The translations under genes were made by a program, and so were the position numbers. Of a DNA stretch of 64,000 bases, positions 18,125-25,827 are shown in pieces. Positions within the stretch are counted from its first letter, which is position 1. Each line of letters begins with the position of its first letter. Origin of the DNA: VXPQ01 sp965223485 (GTDB lineage: Bacteria > Bacteroidota > Rhodothermia > Rhodothermales > VXPQ01); the NCBI GenBank assembly GCA_965223485.1, contig OZ244993.1:1674001-1738000 (forward strand), written 5' to 3'. The notes under the pieces are model-generated. The model did not search any database. It saw only the letters and a list, made by a program, of their open reading frames with translations, and was not told the DNA's origin.

Positions 18125-18999
18125 GCCCTTTTCCTGTTTCGGTAGCGGAAGAACCGGATCAGGGGTTCCACATACCCTTCGTCCATGCGGATGGTCACAT
18201 GATCCATACCGATGCGCCGGAACAGGTCGTCGAGCTGCGCCCGGCGCGCCTCGGTGGAGGCGGCGAATGCTTCCCGCACCCGCCGGTCGTTCGTGTCCAC
18301 GACGACCGTTTCGTCGGTTTCCGCATCGGTCAGCTCGACCAGTCCCATGCGCGGCAATGTGTGTTCGCGAGGATCCTCGAGCCGCACGCCGATGGTATCG
18401 TGACGCCGGGCCACAACCCGCAACGCCTTCTCGAACCCCTCGTCCATAAAATCGCTGATGACGAGCACGATGGAGCGGCGATTAAGCATGCGGGGCAGAT
18501 AATTCAGGGCGGCTGCAAGGTCCGTTTTCCGGGATTCCGGTTCGTGGGCAAACAGATCCCGGAGCAAGCGCAGCACATGCCGGCGCCCCTTCTTCGGGGG
18601 CACGAAGAGTTCGACCTGGTCCGAGGTCAGCAGGAGCCCCACCTTGTCGTTGTTGGAAATGGCGCTGAACCCGACGATTGCACAGATTTCTGCCGCTCCC
18701 TCTCGTTTGAACTGCGCCCGCGATCCAAAATCCTCCGACCCGGATACGTCCACCACCAGCATGAGCGTTTGCTCGCGTTCCTCCTCGAACACTTTCACAT
18801 AGGTCTCTCCGGTTCGCGCAGAGACGTTCCAGTCGATCGAGCGGATGTCGTCTCCCACCTGGTACGGGCGCACCTCCGAGAATTCGATACCCAGACCCTT
18901 GAAGGCCGAGTGGTATTCGCCCCCAAAGAAATTATTGACGAGCCCTTTCGTGCGGATTTCGATCCGCCGAATTTTTCTGAACAGTTCCCGCGGAATCAT
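18121..18999 (-). CDS. DUF58 domain protein of the MoxR/Bat system
   Basis: A 292-residue protein of the DUF58 family, which carries a degenerate VWA-like fold. The DUF58 signature VRPYQVGDDIRSIDWNVSAR is followed by FEEEREQTLMLVVDVSGSED, where DVSGS is the MIDAS-like motif. The ATG at 18999 (MIPRELFRKIRRIEIRTKGL) is preferred because upstream starts would run into the aldo/keto reductase gene. DUF58 proteins normally follow a MoxR AAA+ ATPase gene; here the gene upstream is an aldo/keto reductase and no MoxR gene is present in the window, so the operon appears to lack its ATPase locally. Confidence 0.88.
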   Translation of the reverse strand: MIPRELFRKIRRIEIRTKGLVNNFFGGEYHSAFKGLGIEFSEVRPYQVGDDIRSIDWNVSARTGETYVKVFEEEREQTLMLVVDVSGSEDFGSRAQFKREGAAEICAIVGFSAISNNDKVGLLLTSDQVELFVPPKKGRRHVLRLLRDLFAHEPESRKTDLAAALNYLPRMLNRRSIVLVISDFMDEGFEKALRVVARRHDTIGVRLEDPREHTLPRMGLVELTDAETDETVVVDTNDRRVREAFAASTEARRAQLDDLFRRIGMDHVTIRMDEGYVEPLIRFFRYRNRKRA

Positions 19000-19018
19000 G
19001 CGGCGTACATGGCAGACG

Positions 19019-19990
19019 TTAATTTGACCAGTCTGTGGGCTCCCGATCCCAGCGGTGCGACTGGAGCGCGTCAAGGAGATCGGCGTCCAGTGCGCCCTTG
19101 TCGCTGGCGGCGATATTGGCCTCGACGTGGCGGAGCTTTCTCATGCCGGGGATAATGGTCGATACGGCGTCGTGCGAGAGGATGAACCGCAACGCCATTT
19201 CCGGCAGGTTCATGCCTTCGGGCAACATTGTTTTCAGCGCGTCGGCGCGCTCGACGGTCCGGGCCAGATTCTCCGGGCCAAAATAGATGGTGCGCCAATC
19301 GTCTTCCGGCCAGGTGGTGTCTTTGGTGAGGTTTCCCGTCAATCCGCCCTCGTCGAACGGGACACGGGCAATGACGGCGACATCCATTTCCATACAGGCC
19401 GCGAACAATTCGTCTTCGGGCGCCTGATCGAAGATATTGTAGATGACTTGCACGGCATCTACCAGGCCACTCCGGACGGCTTTCACCCCGTTCCAGGGTT
19501 CCCACCGGTTCAGGCTGATACCTATCCCCCGGATGAGGCCCTGCCGCCGAAAGTCCTCCAGCGTGCCGATCCACCGGTCGTCGTCGAGCCAGTCGTCTTC
19601 CCATACATGCAGTTGCATGAGGTCGATATGGGCGAGCCCGGTGTTTTCGAGGCTTTGCTCGATGGACTCCTTCACATAGTCGGGAGGGAACACTTCGTCA
19701 AGCGTGTATCCCCGCCGGCTGGGCCACTGGCGATTCTTCGGCGGCGCCTTGGAAGCAGCGTACAGGGTTTTATCCGGGTGCATAGCTACCAGTCTGGCCA
19801 GCAATTGCTCGCTGTGCCCTTCTCCGTAGGCCAGCGCCGTGTCAAAGAAGTTACATCCCAGTTCAACGGCCCGGCTCATGGAGTTCATGGATTGTGCATC
19901 ATCGGAGTCTGACCATTCTCCCATGCCCCACATCCCGTATCCAATGTCGCTGATTTTCCAGTCGAGGCGTCCGAAACGACGATAATTCAT
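19019..19990 (-). CDS. Aldo/keto reductase
   Basis: A 323-residue NADPH-dependent oxidoreductase with the TIM-barrel AKR fold. The catalytic tetrad is present: D50 and Y55 (NFFDTALAYGEGHSE), K81 (AASKAPP) and H127 (LMQLHVWED). The C-terminal cofactor-binding segment AVSTIIPGMRKLRHVEANI is typical. The substrate cannot be deduced. It is transcribed leftwards 20 bp ahead of the DUF58 gene and divergently from purQ; it could be the first gene of the Bat transcript, but the functions are not obviously linked. About 220 bp separate it from purQ, with no promoter of the window's consensus type. Confidence 0.92.
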   Translation of the reverse strand: MNYRRFGRLDWKISDIGYGMWGMGEWSDSDDAQSMNSMSRAVELGCNFFDTALAYGEGHSEQLLARLVAMHPDKTLYAASKAPPKNRQWPSRRGYTLDEVFPPDYVKESIEQSLENTGLAHIDLMQLHVWEDDWLDDDRWIGTLEDFRRQGLIRGIGISLNRWEPWNGVKAVRSGLVDAVQVIYNIFDQAPEDELFAACMEMDVAVIARVPFDEGGLTGNLTKDTTWPEDDWRTIYFGPENLARTVERADALKTMLPEGMNLPEMALRFILSHDAVSTIIPGMRKLRHVEANIAASDKGALDADLLDALQSHRWDREPTDWSN

Positions 19991-20213
19991 ATGCGGTTCT
20001 TGCTGGTTTGCGTGGAAGGCGCTGCGTGCGGCCCGCAGGCTTTAGTATATTGTAGCCTTGCACGGCATTCCCGTTCGGCACGGATGTTTTCCTGCGCCTG
20101 TATTCGGCAGATATTCGAACGCCTTGCCGGATATTCGTTCCCTGTTGCGATTTGCCGTGGCGCTCGCGCTCTGCGGATGAGCTATTTTTCGTAAAATCTT
20201 TTCTGCACACTCC

Positions 20214-20921
20214 ATGGCCGTTCGATTCGGCGTTATCGTTTTCCCGGGGTCCAATTGCGATCATGATGCCTATCATGCCGCGAAGCATGTGTTCGGACAA
20301 GAGGTTCGCTTCATCTGGCACAAGGAAAGCAGCGTCGGCGATGTGGATGCGATCATTCTGCCCGGCGGCTTTTCGTACGGGGACTACCTGCGCTCCGGAG
20401 CCATTGCCCGATTTTCGCCGGTCATGCAAGATGTGGTGCGGTTCGCTGCAAGCGGCGGGCTGGTGTTCGGCATTTGCAACGGATTCCAGATGCTCTGCGA
20501 GATGGGCTTGCTGCCGGGTGTCCTGATGCGAAACGCTTCGCTTCGCTTCGTATGCAAGCAGGTTCACTTGCTGGTCGAAAATGCCCGTACCCCGTACACG
20601 ACTCGCCTGGAGGAGGGGCAGGTCGTCCGTATTCCGATTTCACATGGCGAGGGAAATTATTTTGCCTCGGACGAGGTACTGGACCGGCTTGAAGGCGAGG
20701 GGCGGATCGTGTTCCGGTATTGCAACGAAGCGGGGCAGCTTGCGCCGGAGGCGAACCCGAACGGGTCGGCCCGCCACATTGCAGGTATCGTGAACGAGGG
20801 GCGCAACGTGCTGGGCATGATGCCGCATCCCGACCGCTGTGCGGAAGGGGTTCTTGGGAGCGCCGACGGGAGGTATCTGTTCGAATCCATCATGGACCAC
20901 ATCGCGGCGGCGCCGGCGTAG
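20214..20921 (+). CDS. purQ: Phosphoribosylformylglycinamidine synthase, glutaminase subunit PurQ
   Basis: PurQ supplies ammonia from glutamine to PurL in the fourth step of purine synthesis. The 235-residue chain is a class I glutamine amidotransferase: GGFSYGDYLR near the N-terminus, the nucleophile C88 in GLVFGICNGFQML, and the catalytic histidine H205 in MMPHPDRCAE, where the usual glutamate position is aspartate (PHPD rather than PHPE). The N-terminal FPGSNCDHDAY is typical of PurQ. The purS and purL genes are not in the window. The rhomboid gene follows after 5 bp and is probably co-transcribed. Confidence 0.96.
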   Translation: MAVRFGVIVFPGSNCDHDAYHAAKHVFGQEVRFIWHKESSVGDVDAIILPGGFSYGDYLRSGAIARFSPVMQDVVRFAASGGLVFGICNGFQMLCEMGLLPGVLMRNASLRFVCKQVHLLVENARTPYTTRLEEGQVVRIPISHGEGNYFASDEVLDRLEGEGRIVFRYCNEAGQLAPEANPNGSARHIAGIVNEGRNVLGMMPHPDRCAEGVLGSADGRYLFESIMDHIAAAPA

Positions 20922-20926
20922 CACAC

Positions 20927-21559
20927 ATGTCCGCTTTTTCCGATTCGCCGGTTACGCTGTTTCTGCTTGTCGTCATCCTGCTGACGAGCGGCTATACGCT
21001 ATTCTTTGATCGCTCGCTCATGGACCGCCTGGCGTTCAGGCCGTATCTGGTGCTGCGCCATCGGCAGTACGCCCGGCTGATCACGGCAGGGTTCGTGCAT
21101 GTGAGCGGGGCGCATCTGCTGTTCAATATGATTACGCTGTACTTCTTCGGCCGACCGATGGAGTATGTGCTGGGACCGGGTTCTTTTCTGGTACTGTACT
21201 TCGGGTCCGAACTGGCGGCGCACGGACTTTCGCTGGCGCTGCACAGGCATTCCGTTACGTATGCGGCGGTAGGGGCTTCCGGTGCGATCAGCGGCGTTCT
21301 GTTCGGCTACTGTCTGTTTGCGCCGCTTCGGCCCATCTATATTTTCTTTGTACCGATAGGCATTCCCGCAGCGCTCTTTGCTGTGGGGTATGTCGTCGTC
21401 TCGATGTATGCGATGCGGCGTCCGCATGGCGGTGCAGGAGGCGGCATTGCGCACGAGGCGCATCTCGGCGGGGCTTTAGGCGGGCTAATGCTCACGATTT
21501 TGCTGGAGCCGCGGGCAGTGGGAGTATTTCTGCAGCAGTTGGGAATGATCGGGGGGTAG
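20927..21559 (+). CDS. Rhomboid family intramembrane serine protease
   Basis: A 210-residue membrane protein with about six transmembrane segments. The catalytic serine is S118 in VGASGAISGVLFG (GxSG), the catalytic histidine H179 lies in EAHLGGALGG of the last helix, and H63/N67 in HLLFN form the conserved HxxxN oxyanion motif. Rhomboids cleave membrane-anchored proteins within the bilayer; the substrate here is unknown. The ATG at 20927 is 5 bp after the purQ stop. Confidence 0.93.
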   Translation: MSAFSDSPVTLFLLVVILLTSGYTLFFDRSLMDRLAFRPYLVLRHRQYARLITAGFVHVSGAHLLFNMITLYFFGRPMEYVLGPGSFLVLYFGSELAAHGLSLALHRHSVTYAAVGASGAISGVLFGYCLFAPLRPIYIFFVPIGIPAALFAVGYVVVSMYAMRRPHGGAGGGIAHEAHLGGALGGLMLTILLEPRAVGVFLQQLGMIGG

Positions 21560-21755
21560 GATCGCTCCTTCCGCTGCTTTGTCATCCAGCCTGATTTTCA
21601 CGCAACGTAAACGCCCGGCGCGCTGCCTGCATGTCCACGGTCGTTCCCCGGCTCGTTCCCTGAAAATACGCACCCCATGTGTTGCTTTACGGCCTGGGTA
21701 CTGCGGATTACATCCGTTATTTCATAGACCTTATAGGGGGCTATTCTCGCCTGAT
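21560..21755. other. Intergenic region between the rhomboid gene and a small lipoprotein gene
   Basis: About 200 bp. No gene or terminator with a T-tract was recognised. The purine-rich TAGGGGG at 21733-21739 is the best candidate for a ribosome or regulatory site of the small lipoprotein gene, but it is far from that start. Confidence 0.4.
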
Positions 21756-21890
21756 TTGAAAAAATATCCGTTATTGTTTGCGTTATTCATTGCTATGTCT
21801 TATCTTGTTCTCACCTCATGCGCTGGAGGCCTCATTCCATCCGGTTTTTCCTCCTGTAAACCGGATTGCGAGGTATCAGTCGCGTATTAG
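21756..21890 (+). CDS. Small lipoprotein (44 residues)
   Basis: A very short gene starting at TTG 21756 (an ATG at 21795 is too far inside the signal peptide). The product begins with KKYPLLFALFIAMSYLVL, a charged N-region and hydrophobic core, followed by the lipobox LTSC with the lipidated cysteine at position 22. Only about 22 residues would remain after processing, with two more cysteines (SCKPDCEV). This is the size and layout of entericidin-like or other small envelope lipoproteins, but no sequence family was recognised. A strong terminator follows 12 bp after the stop, supporting a real transcription unit. The weak point is the non-ATG start without a clear ribosome site. Confidence 0.6.
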   Translation: MKKYPLLFALFIAMSYLVLTSCAGGLIPSGFSSCKPDCEVSVAY

Positions 21891-21902
21891 TGGGCACCGA
21901 GG

Positions 21903-21931
21903 GCCCGGCCTGCACGTCAGGCCGGGCTTTT
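21903..21931 (+). terminator. Rho-independent terminator
   Basis: A perfect 10-bp inverted repeat, GCCCGGCCTG (21903-21912) and CAGGCCGGGC (21918-21927), with a 5-nt loop and followed by TTTTCGTTTT. It ends the transcript of the small lipoprotein gene and probably that of purQ-rhomboid. Confidence 0.9.
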
Positions 21932-22094
21932 CGTTTTCAGGAGAATTGGGCGCCGGCTACGGGGGAGGGCGTACGCAGTGGGGGAAAACCGCCCCGGCGC
22001 AATGTATGTATGTTCGCGGCGGCCTTTATCCACACCCTTTTTCAAGCGGTGCACACTTTGTTAATAACTTGTGAAATAAAAAATTGGCGGGGTC

Positions 22095-22123
22095 TTGACG
22101 TAGCCGGGAAGGGCGCTTATACT
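22095..22123 (+). promoter_or_regulatory. Sigma-70-type promoter of the structured RNA
   Basis: TTGACG (22095-22100) and TATACT (22118-22123) with exactly 17 bp between them. The predicted start, about 22130, falls at the first base pair of a 5'-terminal hairpin (22131-22144), as expected for a stable non-coding RNA. Confidence 0.75.
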
Positions 22124-22130
22124 GAATTCA

Positions 22131-22675
22131 GTGCCTTAGGGCACCGTTCCTTGAAGCGACTGAGTACTCTGGCTGCATGAGGCGCCCACGCGTCCGTCCC
22201 CCTCACTTCGGTGCGGGGTATGCATAGCTTGATGAAGCGGTTGACAAAGCCGGTTTTCCGGAGCGCAAGCACCCGATGAAGCGGCGGCAGAAATGCTGAC
22301 GTGGAGTGTGTAAGCGCGGTGAAGGAAGCCGGGGATAGTTGGCTGTGGAGAGTGTGTGGATACAGGAAGCATGGGTAACCAGAAGGCCTGTGGCGCTTGA
22401 ACCGTCTGCCCATGCGGTTCAGCTGTCCAGCGACCGGGAAACCGGTAGTCGGGCATGCGTCACCACGTCGGCGTCGGCACTGGCTTCGGTCAGCGTGCGG
22501 CGACGCGGGAGTCAGGTCTCCCGAATCCCGGTTCTGGAATATCGCTTCGGCGATGCGTCGGAATCGCGGGAGGCCAGTCGCGGATAGGAATACCAGTGAA
22601 CATGTATATACGTGGGTTTTCCCCACATCCAGGCAGGCAAAACGCCGGTTGTTATTACAGCCGGCGTTTTTGTTT
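22131..22675 (+). ncRNA. Large structured RNA of unknown family, about 540 nt
   Basis: A stand-alone transcription unit with its own promoter and terminator and no convincing reading frame on either strand. Hairpins visible by eye include 22131-22144 (GTGCC/GGCAC), 22199-22218 (UUCG loop), 22250-22261 (CCGG/CCGG), 22395-22423 (nine base pairs with one bulge), 22431-22451 (GAAA loop), about 22467-22505 (UUCG loop in a long stem), 22506-22523 (CGGGAG/CTCCCG), 22541-22554 (ATCGC-TTCG-GCGAT) and 22612-22626. Three UUCG loops and one GNRA loop are strong signs of selected RNA structure. It lacks the RNase P core GAGGAAAGUCC, the tmRNA 3' end, the SRP GGAAGGAAGC motif and a group II domain V. Function unknown. 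Confidence 0.75.
22639..22675 (+). terminator. Rho-independent terminator of the structured RNA
   Basis: AAAACGCCGG (22639-22648) pairs perfectly with CCGGCGTTTT (22661-22670) around a 12-nt loop, followed by more T residues (TGTTTTATTTT). It separates the RNA from the glycosyltransferase gene that begins 38 bp later. Confidence 0.93.
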
Positions 22676-22712
22676 TATTTTCTTATACCCTCTGCATCTA
22701 TAACGCTTCGAT

Positions 22713-23363
22713 ATGTCGCTTTCTCATGTTTCTGTGGCGGTGATTCATTATCAGACCCCTGCGTTGCTTGATGAATGCGTTTGTTCGTTCACCTCGTTTT
22801 ACCCTGATGTCCCACTTCTGATTGTCGATAATGGTTCGCAGGATGAATCTCCGGCAACGATTCGGACGCTGGTGCAGGACCTGCGCAATGTCTCGGCTAT
22901 GATGCTGCGGGAGAACCGCTACCATGGGCCGGGCATGGATATAGCGCTCCGGGAGCTGGAATCGGACTATGTATTTTTTCTGGACAGCGACACGGTCACG
23001 CAGCGGGGAGGATTTCTGGAAGAAATGGCCGCGTTATGCGCATCTCCCGACATATATGGCGTGGGCCGGATCGTTCGGGTCAACCGGCGCGGTTTTGCGG
23101 CATCGACCGGGTTTCCTGCGTTGGCTAGCAGCTACATGTTGATCGACCGGAAGATTTACCATACCCTGCCGCCTTTCGCGCATCACGGATTTCCCGCGTT
23201 GCAAAACTTTCGAGCCGCCCGAAAAGCCGCTTGCGGGCGACTCGTCGAATACCCGGTGAACGAGTATATCGATCATCTTGGCCGGGGAACGGCCGCACGG
23301 TACGGATACGGTCTGGGCCTGAAGAGCCGTATTGACTTTGTCCTGAACAAGCTGGGGTTTTGA
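22713..23363 (+). CDS. Family 2 glycosyltransferase-like protein
   Basis: A 216-residue soluble protein with a GT-A fold start: VSVAVIHYQTPALLDECVCS, then LLIVDNGSQDES (nucleotide-binding region) and DYVFFLDSDTV, whose DSD is the metal-binding DxD motif. It is shorter than most family 2 enzymes and has no membrane segment. The acceptor cannot be predicted; roles in cell-surface polysaccharide or glycoprotein decoration are typical. It is separated from the upstream RNA by a terminator, so it needs its own promoter, which was not identified. Confidence 0.85.
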   Translation: MSLSHVSVAVIHYQTPALLDECVCSFTSFYPDVPLLIVDNGSQDESPATIRTLVQDLRNVSAMMLRENRYHGPGMDIALRELESDYVFFLDSDTVTQRGGFLEEMAALCASPDIYGVGRIVRVNRRGFAASTGFPALASSYMLIDRKIYHTLPPFAHHGFPALQNFRAARKAACGRLVEYPVNEYIDHLGRGTAARYGYGLGLKSRIDFVLNKLGF

Positions 23364-23398
23364 GGAACGGTCCGTAAAATCCGGACATGATAGCCCGA

Positions 23399-23926
23399 TC
23401 ACAGTATGGTGCAGGGGTCTATCTCGACGTGTCTCCGGAGAGGGCCATACCCCAGGACAGAGCCCTCCATAGCGATCCTGTCCCCCCTTTTGAGGTTATT
23501 CACAAGCGGCCTCTGACGCTCGAAAAAGTAGCACTTTACGCCCTTTCCCCGGACTGCATCGTACCGGACTCCATCGTAGCTGATGAATTTGATATAATCG
23601 CCCTCTACCCTGTACACCGTGCCCGTGATTACCATAACCCGACCGCGGTAGTTAAACTCCGCCCGCTGTTCGTCTTTCTCGTATAGTATCTCTATTTCTG
23701 TCGTTGTGGCCTCCGCAAAGACGGACGATACGAGAAGCGGGCTATCCTGGGCCATCGCCGGGCGGTACAACACCAGTTTCTGTTCTGCGAGCACTTGCTC
23801 TGGCGCTTCCAATGGTGCGCCCTTCAATGCCTGCACCTGACCCAGCACTTCCGGGCACCACCCCCCAAGTATGACTACTGCAGTCAGGGCCGCAAACCTT
23901 CGCCATATAGATCGTTCTCTGTGCAT
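23399..23926 (-). CDS. Exported protein with a tRNA_anti-like (OB-fold) domain
   Basis: A 175-residue exported protein of unknown function. The ATG at 23926 is preceded by an excellent ribosome site GGAGGTGA and opens a signal peptide (MHRERSIWRRFAALTAVVIL). The C-terminal half has the pattern of the tRNA_anti-like family: AEFNYRGRVMVITGTVYRV, a buried KFISYDGV strand, then KGVKCYFFE and LKRGDRIAMEGSVLGYG. These OB-fold domains are common in exported bacterial proteins and are not known to bind tRNA. It converges with the glycosyltransferase gene. Confidence 0.7.
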   Translation of the reverse strand: MHRERSIWRRFAALTAVVILGGWCPEVLGQVQALKGAPLEAPEQVLAEQKLVLYRPAMAQDSPLLVSSVFAEATTTEIEILYEKDEQRAEFNYRGRVMVITGTVYRVEGDYIKFISYDGVRYDAVRGKGVKCYFFERQRPLVNNLKRGDRIAMEGSVLGYGPLRRHVEIDPCTIL

Positions 23927-24160
23927 GTTCACCTCCACATGTATACGGTTAGGATCCAGGTTTCAACGAAACCAATCATTTAATAATAGCACCTGCCACT
24001 GTCAGATGAAATCCCCCAAAGGCCACAATTGGCAAGAAATGTAATATTATCTCCCAAGGCGCCAAAGCGGCATTATATAGCCATTGTCCTCCTTGCGTGC
24101 AGGGTTCGATAGATGCGCTGGAGGCCCGGCCCTCACGCTGTGCACGTGTGGAGCAGGGGA

Positions 24161-24550
24161 TCAGCGTCCGAGCGTTTTCCTGCGCTCGGCGAGAGCATTT
24201 TCGATAAGCCCTCGAACTGCCGAATGGTGCACATCCTCCAGGGAACGCATCTTCACATGGCGCAACCTGGCGCCAGTTCCCTCGAGCAAGGCCTCCGGGT
24301 CCGCCAGATCGACACCCTGATAGAAGCCGAGGTTAACCCACTGTCCGTAAGGCAGAATATAGGCATAGCCGTCGATCATCTTTCTTGGTCCCACGCCATA
24401 GGTCGCGGCGCGGTCTCCAAGGCGGACCACTTCGCAGGCGTTGGGATCAACCTCGAAAACGAGATCCCGCAACGCTTTCACAATGGGACGCAGGGGCTCT
24501 TCCGTGATCTGGAGCAAGTCGTCGAACGTTCCGATTCTGGCCTTGGACAT
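24161..24550 (-). CDS. DUF1801 family protein
   Basis: A 129-residue cytoplasmic protein of the DUF1801/YdhG-like type. Typical features are the N-terminal helix LRPIVKALRDLVFEVDPNAC, then KMIDGYAYILPYGQWVNLGF and the final basic helix with RHVKMRSLEDV. The start is supported by AAGGAGG nine bases upstream of the ATG. Family function is unknown. It may be the last gene of the cluster containing the acyltransferase-like protein and serine palmitoyltransferase, 93 bp downstream of the former. Confidence 0.8.
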   Translation of the reverse strand: MSKARIGTFDDLLQITEEPLRPIVKALRDLVFEVDPNACEVVRLGDRAATYGVGPRKMIDGYAYILPYGQWVNLGFYQGVDLADPEALLEGTGARLRHVKMRSLEDVHHSAVRGLIENALAERRKTLGR

Positions 24551-24642
24551 GCCTTGCTACCTCCTTATTTATGGAGATTGTGTACGCAAGTACCGGAGCG
24601 AGGGGCATCCCGTCCGATCCATAGGGTCACCGCTACACCGCC

Positions 24643-25785
24643 CTACGTCAGGGTCTTCTCCATCATCGCATATTCCTTGTCGATGACGCCGCCGAAAGAA
24701 ACGAGCGCATTCCGCTGGCGCGCATTGGAGTCGAGGACCCAGCTCAGCTCGCCCGCGTCGTAGCCGCGCCGCGGGCCGTCGCGGATCACCGCAAGGTTCA
24801 GGATAGCATCCAGGCCGCGTCCTTGATATTTTTTTCGGACGCCCAGGATGGGTGTACGGATTTCCGTGATTCCGCCGAACTTTTCCCGAATCAGCAACTG
24901 GAACACGCCGAACGGCAACAGCCGCCCGTTGCGCACATGCCGGAGCAGCTGGTTGATGTTGGGCAACGATACCGAAAAACCCACGGGCACTCCGTTGTCC
25001 TCAACAAAATAGACGATGTTCGGATCGACGATCTGCTTCATCTGCCGGGCGAGCTGGGCAAATTCCCCCTCCGTCATCGGAACATGCCCCCAGTTGTTTT
25101 CCCAGGCGTCGTTGTAGATGTCGAGGATGGTCTGCACTTCTTCGTCGAATCGCTTCATGTCCAGCGTGCGCAGCGTAACACCCGGGTTGCGCTTTTTTAC
25201 GATCTCGACGCCGCGTTCGAGTTTGGCGGTCTGCACGTACTTCTTGTGGATAAAATATGCCCACATGGTCATCGCGCGCTTGAAGCCGTACCGTTCAAGA
25301 AAGGACTCGTAGTACGGGGGGTTATACGGCATGAGAACCCCCGGCTCCTTATCGAACCCATCCACCAGCAGGCCGCAGGTATCGTTGATGGAGGGATTCG
25401 TGGGTCCGCGCACGCCCGTCAGGCCCTCTTCCCGGAGGCGAGCGGTAGCGGTGTCGAGGAGCGCCTCCGCTACTGCATAATCCTCGATCGTTTCTAAGAA
25501 CCCGAAATAGCCCAGGTTATCCCCGTAGGTCTTGAGATGCATGCCGTTTACGATGGCGGCGATGCGTCCTGTAACGGTTCCGGAGGCGTCGCGGGCAATA
25601 AACGGATAGATGGCGCCGTGCTCGAAGAAAGCATTTTTCTTCGGGTGCAGCGCGTGGCGAATATCCTGTCGGAGAGGGGGTATCCAGGCAGGATAGTTGC
25701 GGTACAGGCGGTACGGAAAATCAATGAATGCCTTGAGGTCGCTCCGGGAGCGGACGGGACGAATGGTCACGGAGCGTGTAGTCAT
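24643..25785 (-). CDS. GNAT-fold acyltransferase-like protein of the sphingolipid cluster
   Basis: A 380-residue protein in which GNAT-like features are seen: SDLKAFIDFPYRLYRNYPAW at the N-terminus, GYFGFLETIEDYAVAEALLD in the middle and RKKYQGRGLDAILNLAVIRD, the acyl-CoA-binding segment, near the C-terminus. Proteins of this type are frequently encoded beside serine palmitoyltransferase in Bacteroidota, as here (42 bp downstream). An inferred role is acyl transfer in sphingolipid synthesis; the substrate is not established by the sequence. Confidence 0.65.
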   Translation of the reverse strand: MTTRSVTIRPVRSRSDLKAFIDFPYRLYRNYPAWIPPLRQDIRHALHPKKNAFFEHGAIYPFIARDASGTVTGRIAAIVNGMHLKTYGDNLGYFGFLETIEDYAVAEALLDTATARLREEGLTGVRGPTNPSINDTCGLLVDGFDKEPGVLMPYNPPYYESFLERYGFKRAMTMWAYFIHKKYVQTAKLERGVEIVKKRNPGVTLRTLDMKRFDEEVQTILDIYNDAWENNWGHVPMTEGEFAQLARQMKQIVDPNIVYFVEDNGVPVGFSVSLPNINQLLRHVRNGRLLPFGVFQLLIREKFGGITEIRTPILGVRKKYQGRGLDAILNLAVIRDGPRRGYDAGELSWVLDSNARQRNALVSFGGVIDKEYAMMEKTLT

Positions 25786-25827
25786 GCGAGCAGGGGTATG
25801 GCAGGCACGGTTACGGCTGGCACGGCT

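Noticed and set aside
22321..22330. GAAGGAAGC in the structured RNA resembles part of the SRP RNA core.
   Set aside because: The flanking bases needed for the CC-GGAA-GG tetraloop stem and the symmetric loop are absent, and the overall length and folding do not fit SRP RNA.
22117..22626. 169-codon minus-strand frame covering the structured RNA.
   Set aside because: No family features, no ribosome site, and it runs against the promoter and terminator that define the plus-strand RNA.
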